Program-made: the position numbers and the translations under genes | Shown here: positions 24,508 through 32,284 of the stretch, in pieces | Layout of the letters: each line of letters opens with the position of its first letter | Position numbering within the stretch: the first letter of the stretch is position 1 | The notes under the pieces: generated by a model | Told to the model about the DNA's origin: nothing | The model's input: the letters and a program-made list of their open reading frames with translations, nothing else | Databases searched by the model: none | Assembly (NCBI RefSeq): GCF_015220045.1 | Contig: NZ_JADBGB010000006.1 | Location: 54,927-118,926 of the forward strand | Reading direction: 5' to 3' | DNA: 64,000 bases | Source: Marivivens aquimaris | GTDB lineage: Bacteria > Pseudomonadota > Alphaproteobacteria > Rhodobacterales > Rhodobacteraceae

Positions 24508-24674
24508 TGCTTGTGATCGTGAGCGCTATCGGAGGCGCGATCTGGGGTGGCTATCTGGCACGACGGAGGAGGGGGAATCACCTGGATATCCTCCAATATG
24601 CGGTAGCGTCTGCGATCGCCTTCGGACTTGTCGCCCTGTTTGCAACCATCGTGCTGTCGCGGGTTCTCGGCTAG
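24507..24674 (+). CDS. small two-helix membrane protein
   Basis: A 55-residue protein overlapping the lnt stop by one base. Two hydrophobic helices (about 2-17 and 33-52) are separated by a basic loop ARRRRGNHLD. No family is recognised. It is the last gene of the operon that starts at 17016. Confidence 0.65.
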   Translation: MLVIVSAIGGAIWGGYLARRRRGNHLDILQYAVASAIAFGLVALFATIVLSRVLG

Positions 24675-24768
24675 CGAGCTTCGAAATTGCGCAAACGTGT
24701 CAGCGGCTTGAAGACCTGATAGCTCGAGGTCCCGATAGAGAATCGCGCGAATGTGCATCTAGGCGAGC

Positions 24769-25227
24769 TCATTTCTGATTGAGCCGTCGCTCGAACGCCT
24801 CCAATGTCGTCCCGCTGACGTGATGCTCGATCCCTTCCGCATCGCGTTCCGCGGTCTCTTCGTCGATTCCCAGGCTCAGAAGAAAGGCGACGACGACCCT
24901 GTGGCGGCGTCGACAGATCTCCGCGAGGTCCTGCCCGGCATCGGTGAGGAATATCGCGCGGTATGGCTCCCGCCGGACCAGACCAGCAGCCTTGAGCCGC
25001 GAGATGTTCTTGGTCACGGTCGGCGGCTTCACGCCAAGCCGCTCGGCGATCTCGACCGGTCTGGCCTCCCCGCGCGTCTCGATCAGTTCCGCGATCAGTT
25101 CGACGTAATCCTCCGCCATCTCGCTTTCATGTGCCTGACGCACGGTCGCAAAGCCATCGGCCTGCGCCTCGGGAGCCCGGTCGACCGCTTCGAATGGCTC
25201 ACGCCCTTGTGATTGTAGCTTTGTCAT
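24769..25227 (-). CDS. mntR: MntR/DtxR-family manganese regulator
   Basis: Iron-dependent-repressor-family protein of 152 residues. The winged HTH (VEIAERLGVKPPTVTKNISR) is followed by the metal-binding dimerisation domain with RRRHRVVVAFLLSLGI and EGIEHHVSG, whose Glu/His residues match MntR. ATG 25227 is used; a frame to TTG 25263 would start inside the divergent promoter. It probably binds the perfect palindrome 57 bases upstream. Confidence 0.9.
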   Translation of the reverse strand: MTKLQSQGREPFEAVDRAPEAQADGFATVRQAHESEMAEDYVELIAELIETRGEARPVEIAERLGVKPPTVTKNISRLKAAGLVRREPYRAIFLTDAGQDLAEICRRRHRVVVAFLLSLGIDEETAERDAEGIEHHVSGTTLEAFERRLNQK

Positions 25228-25256
25228 ACTCGGGACTTTGCAGCGAAACAGCGGGA

Positions 25257-25303
25257 TTGACAACTTGTTTGCTTCGGGTAGATAAGTTAGCCATGTCTAA
25301 CTT
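25257..25303 (+). promoter_or_regulatory. sigma-70 promoter with MntR-type operator
   Basis: TTGACA (25257-25262) and TAGATA (25279-25284) form a strong promoter with a 16-bp gap. A perfect palindrome, AAGTTAG and CTAACTT with a 6-bp spacer (25284-25303), overlaps the -10 region. It lies beside mntR and would repress 25325-25600 when Mn is bound. Confidence 0.7.
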
Positions 25304-25324
25304 TTTACTTTGGAGGCCGTGGTG

Positions 25325-25600
25325 ATGCGAAATATTATGAGAGTGCTGCTCGCCACACTCGCAAGTGCGCTCCTCCTGTCCGGACCTGTCGCCGCGACGC
25401 CGGCCAAGGAGGCGCCTTGGCTTCCCGAGGCAGCGGCCTACCGTCTGACGCTCTTTCTTGGAAATCTCGAGCCTCTGCCCTGGGACGACATCGAGACCGC
25501 CTGGACGGAACCCTACCGGGGTTCGGAATTCTCTGTCGGGGCGCTGGCGTGGCTGGACCGCAAAAGCGATATCGAGCTACCGAAACCGCCGGATCAATGA
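25325..25600 (+). CDS. small exported protein under the Mn operator
   Basis: A 91-residue exported protein; GGAGG lies eight bases before ATG 25325. The signal peptide ends VAATP (about residue 24). The mature part is about 67 residues, with PEAAAYRLTLFLGNLEPLPW and no Cys. I recognise no family. Its promoter contains the MntR-type palindrome, so expression should rise when manganese is scarce. It overlaps the convergent ATPase gene by seven bases. Confidence 0.7.
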   Translation: MRNIMRVLLATLASALLLSGPVAATPAKEAPWLPEAAAYRLTLFLGNLEPLPWDDIETAWTEPYRGSEFSVGALAWLDRKSDIELPKPPDQ

Positions 25601-27948
25601 CCGTGCGCCAGTGCTCCTTTCGCCATCTGCTCGCCCACCGGTTCTCCGCCTGAAGGCCCGGCCTCAACCTGATGGCCGTTCAGGAGCCGAAGTGCGTTGG
25701 CGACCACCAGCAGAGACACGCCTACATCCGCAGCAATGGCGCCCCACATTGAGGCCATACCGAACGCGGTCAGCCCGACGAACAGCGCCTTGGTCGCCAG
25801 CGATATGCCGATATTCTGGTGGATGATCGTCATGGCACGGCGCGAATGGCCGATAAGCCAGGGTACCTTGCCGATGTCGTCGGTCATCAGCGCGATGTCG
25901 GCCGTCTCGATCGCGGCATCCGATCCGACAGCGCCCATGGCGATGGCATAATGCGCCCGCGCCATGGCCGGTGCGTCATTCACACCGTCGCCGATCATCG
26001 CCACCATGTCGTGGCTTTCGACGAGTTCCTCAATGGCCGTCACCTTGTCTTCTGGCAAAAGTTCGGCGCGCACCTCGTCGATGCCGACTTCGGCTGCCAC
26101 CGCGCGCGCGGTGCGTTCGTTGTCGCCCGTCAACATCACGATGGTCTTCACACCCTGCGCATGCAGACGCGCAACGATCCCCTTTGCATCTGGGCGGATG
26201 CGGTCGCGAAGCTCCAGTACGCCGGTCACGCCGGTCTCGTCACCCACGGCAACGAGGGTGCTCCCTGCCCCTTCGATCCGATCCCGCAGATCCGCCGGAA
26301 TGGCATTGCCGAACCCCTTCTCTTCGGCGAAGCGATCCGAGCCGAGCCAGATAGCGCGCCCGTCGGCGCGTCCTTCCAGACCGCGCCCGGGCACGGTACG
26401 GGTGTCCTCTGCGGCAGACACGGAAACACCATCGGCTTCGGCGCGCGAGAGGATGGCGCGTGCCAGCGGGTGTGAAGACCGCGCCTCCAGGCTTGCTGCC
26501 AGCGCCATGAGATCGCGTGCGGAAACGCCGACCAGTGGGTGAACCGCCGCCACCTCAGGCTCGCCCATGGTGATCGTCCCGGTCTTGTCCATCGCCAGTG
26601 CCGTGGTCCGCCCCGGCGCCTCGACATAGGCGCCGCCCTTGATGAGCACCCCCGCCCGTGCCGACGCGGTCAGCGCTGCCACGATGGAGACCGGCGTAGA
26701 AATGACCAGCGCGCAAGGACATGCGATGACCAGAAGGACCAGAGCATTGTAGAACCAGTAGTCCCAGGCGCCGCCGAGCAGCAGTGGCGGCACCAGCGCG
26801 ATGGCGATCGCCAAAGCCATCACGATGGGTGTGTAGATGCGCGCGAACTTGGCCACCCACTGTTCGACCGGCGCGCGGCGGGCATGGGCATCGCCCACCA
26901 TGCGAATGATTTTCGCGAGCACCGTGTCCGAGGCGGCCTTCGTCGCCCGCACCGTCAGTGTGCCCTCGCCGTTGATCGTGCCGGCATAGACCTCGTCGCC
27001 TGGTTCCTTGGGCACTAGCGCGCTTTCCCCAGTAATTGGGGCCTGATCGAAGGCCCCTGCCCCGTCCACGACCTCACCGTCGAGGGGGATCCGGTCGCCG
27101 CCGCGCACGATAAACCTTGCATTGACTGCCACGGCCGCGGCCGGAACGTCGGATTCAGATCCGTCGTCGTAAAGAACCCGCGCCGTTGGCGGCGCCAGAT
27201 CGAGGAGCGCGGAAACCGCATTACGCGCCCGCCCCACGCTCCAGCTCTCAAGATAAAGCGAAAGCGAGAAGAAGAAGGCGACCGTCGCGGCCTCAAAAAA
27301 CTCGCCGAGGCCGATGGCGCCCGCGACGGCCACCACCATGAGCAGGTTCATGTCGGGGCTAAGCCTCCGCGCCGAAGACCAGGCCTTGGGCGCGACAAGC
27401 CAGACGCCAAAAAGAATCGCGACGGCGAAGATCCCTGCTTCCACCATAGGCATAGGCACCTCGCCATGGCCCGCAAAGAGCCCGAGCGCGCCGCCCATGC
27501 CGGTCTCGACAATGTGAAAAAGGAATCCCGCCGCCCAGAAGCCGCCGCTCAACGAGGTAAAGCGCTTCTGACGTGCCAGATGCGCCGCCTGGTCCTCTGC
27601 TGCGTTGTCGGCATCCCATGGCTTGGCGCTCATGCCGGTCGTTGCGACCAACTGCGTGACTTCGTCGTCTGGTATCCTCTCGGCGCTATCGAGGATGGTC
27701 ATTCGCCCGTTGATCACGTCGAATGCCAGGTGTTCGGTTCCGCCCACTTTCGGCCCGACAACCCGGTTCAGGATCGCCACCTCTTCGGCGCAATCGAGCC
27801 CGGAGACCTGAAAGCTCCTTCCGCCAGACGGCGCTGGCGCCGTGGACGCGACGTCCTTGCTGGCGTCGCAACAGGAGTTGCCTCTTGGGTCAGAATGCTC
27901 TTGATCACCCGGATGGCCGTGATCGTTGCGGTTGCCGTCGGAAGACAT
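25594..27948 (-). CDS. zntA: Zn/Cd/Pb-type P1B ATPase
   Basis: Heavy-metal export pump of 784 residues. A His-rich tail (NDHGHPGDQEH) and a CC pair precede an HMA-like domain with GLDCAEEV. Later features are the metal site ACPCALV, TGES, phosphorylation motif MDKTGTIT, the nucleotide-domain SSHPL and hinge GDGVNDAPA. All domains are present, unlike the ATPase at 32285. The GLDCAEE form and the MerR promoter of the CTACAGTA class suggest Zn, Cd or Pb rather than Cu. GAGG lies eight bases before the start. Confidence 0.9.
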   Translation of the reverse strand: MSSDGNRNDHGHPGDQEHSDPRGNSCCDASKDVASTAPAPSGGRSFQVSGLDCAEEVAILNRVVGPKVGGTEHLAFDVINGRMTILDSAERIPDDEVTQLVATTGMSAKPWDADNAAEDQAAHLARQKRFTSLSGGFWAAGFLFHIVETGMGGALGLFAGHGEVPMPMVEAGIFAVAILFGVWLVAPKAWSSARRLSPDMNLLMVVAVAGAIGLGEFFEAATVAFFFSLSLYLESWSVGRARNAVSALLDLAPPTARVLYDDGSESDVPAAAVAVNARFIVRGGDRIPLDGEVVDGAGAFDQAPITGESALVPKEPGDEVYAGTINGEGTLTVRATKAASDTVLAKIIRMVGDAHARRAPVEQWVAKFARIYTPIVMALAIAIALVPPLLLGGAWDYWFYNALVLLVIACPCALVISTPVSIVAALTASARAGVLIKGGAYVEAPGRTTALAMDKTGTITMGEPEVAAVHPLVGVSARDLMALAASLEARSSHPLARAILSRAEADGVSVSAAEDTRTVPGRGLEGRADGRAIWLGSDRFAEEKGFGNAIPADLRDRIEGAGSTLVAVGDETGVTGVLELRDRIRPDAKGIVARLHAQGVKTIVMLTGDNERTARAVAAEVGIDEVRAELLPEDKVTAIEELVESHDMVAMIGDGVNDAPAMARAHYAIAMGAVGSDAAIETADIALMTDDIGKVPWLIGHSRRAMTIIHQNIGISLATKALFVGLTAFGMASMWGAIAADVGVSLLVVANALRLLNGHQVEAGPSGGEPVGEQMAKGALAHGH

Positions 27949-27980
27949 GGATTGACCTCAGGATTCATTGATTCCACATT

Positions 27981-28011
27981 GACATAGCCCCTACAGTAAC
28001 TAGAGCTTCAA
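27981..28011 (-). promoter_or_regulatory. MerR-type promoter of the Zn/Cd/Pb ATPase
   Basis: On the minus strand, TTGAAG and TATGTC are spaced by 19 bases containing CTCTAGTTACTGTAG. It is the same class as the promoters at 15205, 16042, 16950 and 29249. Confidence 0.85.
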
Positions 28012-28140
28012 GGGCAACAAGTGGATATTCGTCCAGCAAGAAAGGCGCCCTGCGGAGGCTTGAAGCTAGCCGCCCCCTTGAAACGACGCGGTTGGAGCAA
28101 CGCTTGCCGGTACGAAGCGATCAGAATGAGTGAGGTAGAC

Positions 28141-28413
28141 ATGCAGAAACGAAACGCGCCGATTATCGCAGCGACATTGGTGCTTGCTGGCTGCGCGGTG
28201 CCAACGCTGGACGACGGCGGCGCTCGCAACGAAGTGGGAAGTGTTCCCGAGGCCGTCATTGCCCTTGCTGCGCCTGGTCAGGATCTCACCACGGCGCGGC
28301 TTCGTCCCGAGGATGGCTGTTATTGGTATGAACACAGCGGTCCGGTGGAAAACACCTTGGTTCCGCTACGCTCGGCAGGTGGCAACCCCATCTGCACTTC
28401 GCGCCAGTCCTGA
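28141..28413 (+). CDS. small lipoprotein
   Basis: A 90-residue precursor with lipobox LVLAGC (Cys18). The mature protein has PEAVIALAAPGQDL, then RLRPEDGCYWYEHSGPVENTLVPLRS and a final Cys, allowing one disulfide. I recognise no named domain. It is divergent from the ATPase at 25594 and shares its upstream region. Confidence 0.75.
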   Translation: MQKRNAPIIAATLVLAGCAVPTLDDGGARNEVGSVPEAVIALAAPGQDLTTARLRPEDGCYWYEHSGPVENTLVPLRSAGGNPICTSRQS

Positions 28414-28460
28414 TCAGCCCATAGATGCGTCAAGCCCACGCGTAACACATGATGCGCCAG

Positions 28461-29126
28461 TCAACTTCTCGGGGTGACGCTGTCTTCCGCCGAGTACAGG
28501 AATGCCGTCGAGCCAATCTCGACGTTGGGATAGAGATCATTGATGTGTGCCATGACCATTCGGACGCAGCCGGAACTCGCACGGCCGCCAATGCTTCTTG
28601 GATACGGTGTCCCGTGAATCCTTAGATAGGTGTCTCGGTCGCCGACGAAGAGATAGAGGGCTCGCGATCCGAGCGCGTTTTCAGGTCCGGGTTCCATACC
28701 GTCAGCGATATCGGCGTAAAGCTCTGGGTCGCGGTCGATCATGTTTTGTGTCGGCTGCCAATGCGGCCACCTGACCTTGCGCTTGATCGTATAGGTGCCC
28801 GGTTCGTAAAGTTTACCGCGCGCGATCGCCACGCCATAGCGCATCGCCGTGCCGCCTTCTTCGATGTGGTAGAGATAGCGCGCAACAGCATCGACATGGA
28901 TATCACCGGGTACAAGTCCGTCCTTCGCGAGGACCCGCTGTGGCAGGAAGCGAGGGTGAAGGCCCCAAGGGTTGGACGTGGCCGGGTCGTAGCCGGGAGG
29001 TGTAACCTGTGCGTCCCAAGCTGCCTTCTGCGCATCGGTAGGCCACGTGTCTGCAAGGAGCGGGCTGGATATCGATGCCGAAAACAGCGCGGTGGTCGTC
29101 TGGATGAAATGTCGTCTTGTCAGCAT
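28461..29126 (-). CDS. YkuD L,D-transpeptidase
   Basis: Exported cell-wall enzyme of 221 residues that forms 3-3 cross-links or attaches proteins to peptidoglycan. A twin-Arg-like leader (LTRRHFIQTTTALF) is followed by the YkuD domain with RIHGTPYPRSIG and catalytic Cys in GRASSGCVRM. GGAG lies upstream of ATG 29126. It is nearly a duplicate of 37645-38310. A MerR-type promoter lies 123 bases upstream, an unusual control for this enzyme class. Confidence 0.92.
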   Translation of the reverse strand: MLTRRHFIQTTTALFSASISSPLLADTWPTDAQKAAWDAQVTPPGYDPATSNPWGLHPRFLPQRVLAKDGLVPGDIHVDAVARYLYHIEEGGTAMRYGVAIARGKLYEPGTYTIKRKVRWPHWQPTQNMIDRDPELYADIADGMEPGPENALGSRALYLFVGDRDTYLRIHGTPYPRSIGGRASSGCVRMVMAHINDLYPNVEIGSTAFLYSAEDSVTPRS

Positions 29127-29248
29127 ATAGATTGCTCCGTTCACGCATTGGACGGCAAACCGAACCTTACCCCGAACGCAGTGTTGTTCGCCCGGGAAGG
29201 AGTGAGGCGTTATTGGCAACTTGCTCCATGGTGCCGTTCTTTGTCGGT

Positions 29249-29279
29249 GGCTTAACTCCTAAAGCTACTAGAGGTTCAA
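29249..29279 (-). promoter_or_regulatory. MerR-type promoter of an L,D-transpeptidase
   Basis: On the minus strand, TTGAAC and TAAGCC are spaced by 19 bases containing CTCTAGTAGCTTTAGGAG. The transcript would have a leader of over 100 bases before ATG 29126. Confidence 0.75.
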
Positions 29280-29319
29280 GAAAATTTTCTGTTATCAATA
29301 GACGCTGCTACTAATGGAG

Positions 29320-30042
29320 CTATCCGATCCGTCCCAGAACCGGAAATACGTCGAGCATCCAGTATGACAGCGCGCTCAACTGCCCTGTCATCATCGCCAG
29401 CCCCATCAAGATCATCACTATGCCCGCAAGCTGGTGGAGGCGGCGGCCAACCCGGCCGATGGCCCGCAACCGTCCCGCGATCTGGTCGGTGAATCCGGCC
29501 ACGATCAGAAACGGTATTCCAAGGCCGGCGGAATAGACGGCAAGCAGCATGATACCTTCGCCCATCGTGGCACTCGCCGCACTGGCTGTCAGGATCGCGC
29601 CGAGGATCGGGCCGATGCACGGAGTCCAGCCGAAACCGAAGGCAAGACCGAGGACATAGGACGCAGCGGGTTGGCCCCCGGGGATGTTGAGATTGAATCG
29701 GAAGTCGCGTTCCATGACCGAAACACGCGCGGCTCCTATCATGAAGAGCCCGAAGAAAATGATGATGCCGCCCCCAACGAGGTTGAGTTCATACCGCCAC
29801 CGAAGCAGGGCCTGACCCATTGCAGTCGCGGATGCGCCAAGTCCCATGAAGATGGTGGAGAAGCCGAGGACAAAACACAGGCTCAGCCAGACCGCGCGCG
29901 ACGGCGAAGCGCCGACCACCCCGCCCTCAGCGGCTGTGCGCCCGGTTACGTAGGAGACATAACCTGGCACAAGAGGTAGCACGCAGGGGGACAGAAATGA
30001 TATCGTGCCGGCTAGGAGGGCGGCGGTGAGGGCGCGCGCCAA
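29320..30042 (-). CDS. CcdA-type thiol-disulfide transporter with altered 5' end
   Basis: Six-helix membrane protein with redox Cys in SFLSPCVLPLVPGY and FGWTPCIGPILG, clearly related to 15269-16003. Homology begins at about RALTAALLAG. Upstream sequence in the same region encodes, in another frame, the N-terminus of an IS5-family transposase, so the native start and promoter appear lost. TTG 30042 gives 240 residues, close to the paralogue's 244, but has no Shine-Dalgarno; a frame to 30168 is also open. Expression is doubtful. Confidence 0.8.
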   Translation of the reverse strand: MARALTAALLAGTISFLSPCVLPLVPGYVSYVTGRTAAEGGVVGASPSRAVWLSLCFVLGFSTIFMGLGASATAMGQALLRWRYELNLVGGGIIIFFGLFMIGAARVSVMERDFRFNLNIPGGQPAASYVLGLAFGFGWTPCIGPILGAILTASAASATMGEGIMLLAVYSAGLGIPFLIVAGFTDQIAGRLRAIGRVGRRLHQLAGIVMILMGLAMMTGQLSALSYWMLDVFPVLGRIG

Positions 30043-30215
30043 GTGATGTCTTCGTCGACCCAGATCAGCAGGGACCCCCGCTTGCGCAGCGATGCGTTGT
30101 AGCTGGACCAGTTGGTCGTACGATAGCGGGCGGGAGATGGGTTGCTCATGGAATGCGGCTAACAGCATGGGTTCGCGAAGGGAATCCTGAGGCGTCAGAC
30201 TTGTGCAACAACGCC
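30039..30215 (-). mobile_element. IS5-family insertion sequence remnant
   Basis: On the minus strand ATG 30149 opens MSNPSPARYRTTNWSSYNAS followed by LRKRGSLLIWVDEDITW, the typical N-terminus of IS5-family transposases. The match stops after 37 residues, exactly where CcdA homology begins in another frame. Outward of the ATG, 30200-30215 reads (minus) GGCGTTGTTGCACAAG, like the terminal repeat of IS903/IS5-group elements. So the left end plus the first codons remain and the rest is deleted. Confidence 0.75.
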
Positions 30216-30258
30216 CCGTATCATCGACCTAGTGGTGCCCACATGGCAGGCTATTTCA

Positions 30259-30903
30259 ATGGATAGATTTTTCTCTATCAGTATGCCCGCGGCTCAGTTT
30301 GTTAGGAATGTCCTGCTGGTCAGCTTCGCTGCATTACTGCCAGTCCTGTTTCTCTATGTCTTACTGGCTCCGGGCTTTGCTCAGGCTCTTGCTGCCGGCG
30401 GACCGGCACTCATGCGCTTTCTAAGGCAGGTTGCGACCAACGGTTTGCTCGTAGTGTTTGCCGTCAACTATGTCAGTTTTTTCCTGTTCGCCATTACAAA
30501 ACATCCAAAGGCCGGCCCAAGAGACACGGCGTTTTTCGTGCTGGTCGATGTCTTGCTCAGAGCCCTTCTCTTTCTAGGCCTCCACGCGCTTATCTACGTT
30601 TTATCTGCCGACTGGTTCGGGTCATTCGGCGGCAATCGTTCAACCGCCTTGGCGGTCGTGTCCCCGACTCTTGCGCGTTCGGCGTTTTTCGAGAACATCT
30701 CCGGCGTTTACCTCTATGCGACCATGATTAGCGCGTTGCCGCTCTACGTTTCGGCTCTCGGGCGGTCGAACTTTCTTGGACCGATTTGTCGTCGCTTTCC
30801 CATGAACACGGGCGTGATGTTGCTTGCCTTGGCTGCGTTTGCCTTGTCGGTCGGGCTGATCACGATCGGCGCACAAGCCATCGCATCTCTTCAGGCCAAG
30901 TGA
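30259..30903 (+). CDS. polytopic membrane protein of unknown function
   Basis: A 214-residue protein with about five hydrophobic segments (near 15-40, 57-80, 90-113, 143-166 and 185-206) and short basic loops such as TKHPKAGPRD. It contains no Cys-His metal motif that I recognise. ATG 30259 is preferred; GTG 30232 would add nine residues. No clear operon partner; the neighbour is convergent. Confidence 0.65.
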   Translation: MDRFFSISMPAAQFVRNVLLVSFAALLPVLFLYVLLAPGFAQALAAGGPALMRFLRQVATNGLLVVFAVNYVSFFLFAITKHPKAGPRDTAFFVLVDVLLRALLFLGLHALIYVLSADWFGSFGGNRSTALAVVSPTLARSAFFENISGVYLYATMISALPLYVSALGRSNFLGPICRRFPMNTGVMLLALAAFALSVGLITIGAQAIASLQAK

Positions 30904-30910
30904 TGGCAGG

Positions 30911-32236
30911 CTAATCACCGTGGGCGTGTGCGACTTGCGGTGCCACCCACCGCGACAAGTAAACACGCTCGAAGGCGAAGACAGCGATCATTCCGACAGC
31001 GGCGTAGAGAACGATCATCGGGTCGCTTTGAAGCTTCATCACGGTGAAAGCTGCCAATACAACTACATCGAGCGACAGGGCAGTCAAAAGCACGATACCG
31101 AAGGCGCCGACGTCTGCTCGACGATAGCGGAACACGCCCCAATGTATGATCATGTCCATGACGAGGTAAAAGAAAGCACCGAGGGATGCGATCCGGCCTA
31201 AATCAAAGAGCACGGCCAACGTCGCGGCGATGACGACAGTATAGACCAGGGTGTGGCGTTGGATGGGACCTGGCATACCGAAGTGGCTGTGCGGGATCAT
31301 TTCCATGTCGGTCAGCATCGCCAGCATACGCGACACCGCGAAGACGCTGGCCAGAACGCCGGACGCCGTTGCGACAGCGGCCAGGATCACCGTGAGTATG
31401 AAGCCGGTTTGTCCAAGGGCGGGCTGCGCCGCTTGTGCCAGCGAATAGTCACGCGCTGAGATGATCTCCTCGATCGTGAGACTCGAACCGACCCCGTAGG
31501 CGACCAACAGGTAGACGACGACGCAGATTCCGATAGAGAACATGATCGCTCGGCCAACATTGCGATTTGGTTCAGTGATCTCGGCTCCGCTGTTGGTGAT
31601 CGTGGTGAATCCCTTGAACGCAAGGATGGCCAGCGCCGTAGAGGCGATGAACCCCGTGAGCCCGTAGGATTGTGAGGTCTCGGACGCCGCGGCGAACGCA
31701 AAACCACTGGACCACAGGGCCGCGATGCCAAACAGAGCTATGCCTCCGATCTTGATCGCGGCCATGATCAACGAGAACAGCCCGACCGAGCGGTTTCCGG
31801 CCATGTTCACCAAAAAGGCGAAAACGATCACGGCCACAGCCAGAGCGGGGACCAATGGGCCACCTTCGATATCGAAAGGGCGCAGGACATAGGTGGCGAA
31901 GGTTCGCGCGACGAGGCTTTCCGCGATCACCATGCTGAGCGCCATCAGCAGTGCGGCCCCGCCCGCGATGGCTCCGGGGCCATAGCATTTCTGCAGGATC
32001 ATGGCGATGCCACCCGAGGACGGCCATTTGTTCGACATCCTGATGTAGCTGTAGGCGCTGAAGCTTGTGACGACCGCGCCGGCGATGAATGCAAGCGGGA
32101 AAAGCGGGCCGGCGAGCTGCGCGATTTGCCCCGTCAACGCAAAGATTCCAGCGCCGATCATCACGCCTGTCCCCATCGCAACGGCTCCGCCCAGACTGAT
32201 GGAATTTTCGCGGTACGTTTCTTTTTCGCTCTGCAT
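30911..32236 (-). CDS. APC-family amino-acid/amine permease
   Basis: Secondary transporter of 441 residues with 12 predicted helices. The first-helix signature GTGVMIGAGIFALTGQIAQLAGP and the FKGFTTITNSGAEITEPNRN segment of helix 6 are typical of the APC superfamily. The substrate is not deducible. It lies directly downstream of the CopA-like gene at 32285, in the same direction, and may read through from its copper promoter. Confidence 0.88.
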   Translation of the reverse strand: MQSEKETYRENSISLGGAVAMGTGVMIGAGIFALTGQIAQLAGPLFPLAFIAGAVVTSFSAYSYIRMSNKWPSSGGIAMILQKCYGPGAIAGGAALLMALSMVIAESLVARTFATYVLRPFDIEGGPLVPALAVAVIVFAFLVNMAGNRSVGLFSLIMAAIKIGGIALFGIAALWSSGFAFAAASETSQSYGLTGFIASTALAILAFKGFTTITNSGAEITEPNRNVGRAIMFSIGICVVVYLLVAYGVGSSLTIEEIISARDYSLAQAAQPALGQTGFILTVILAAVATASGVLASVFAVSRMLAMLTDMEMIPHSHFGMPGPIQRHTLVYTVVIAATLAVLFDLGRIASLGAFFYLVMDMIIHWGVFRYRRADVGAFGIVLLTALSLDVVVLAAFTVMKLQSDPMIVLYAAVGMIAVFAFERVYLSRWVAPQVAHAHGD

Positions 32237-32284
32237 AAATGGCCCCCTTTTAATTTTGGTTCATCCGAACGCTGTTGCGCGCTT

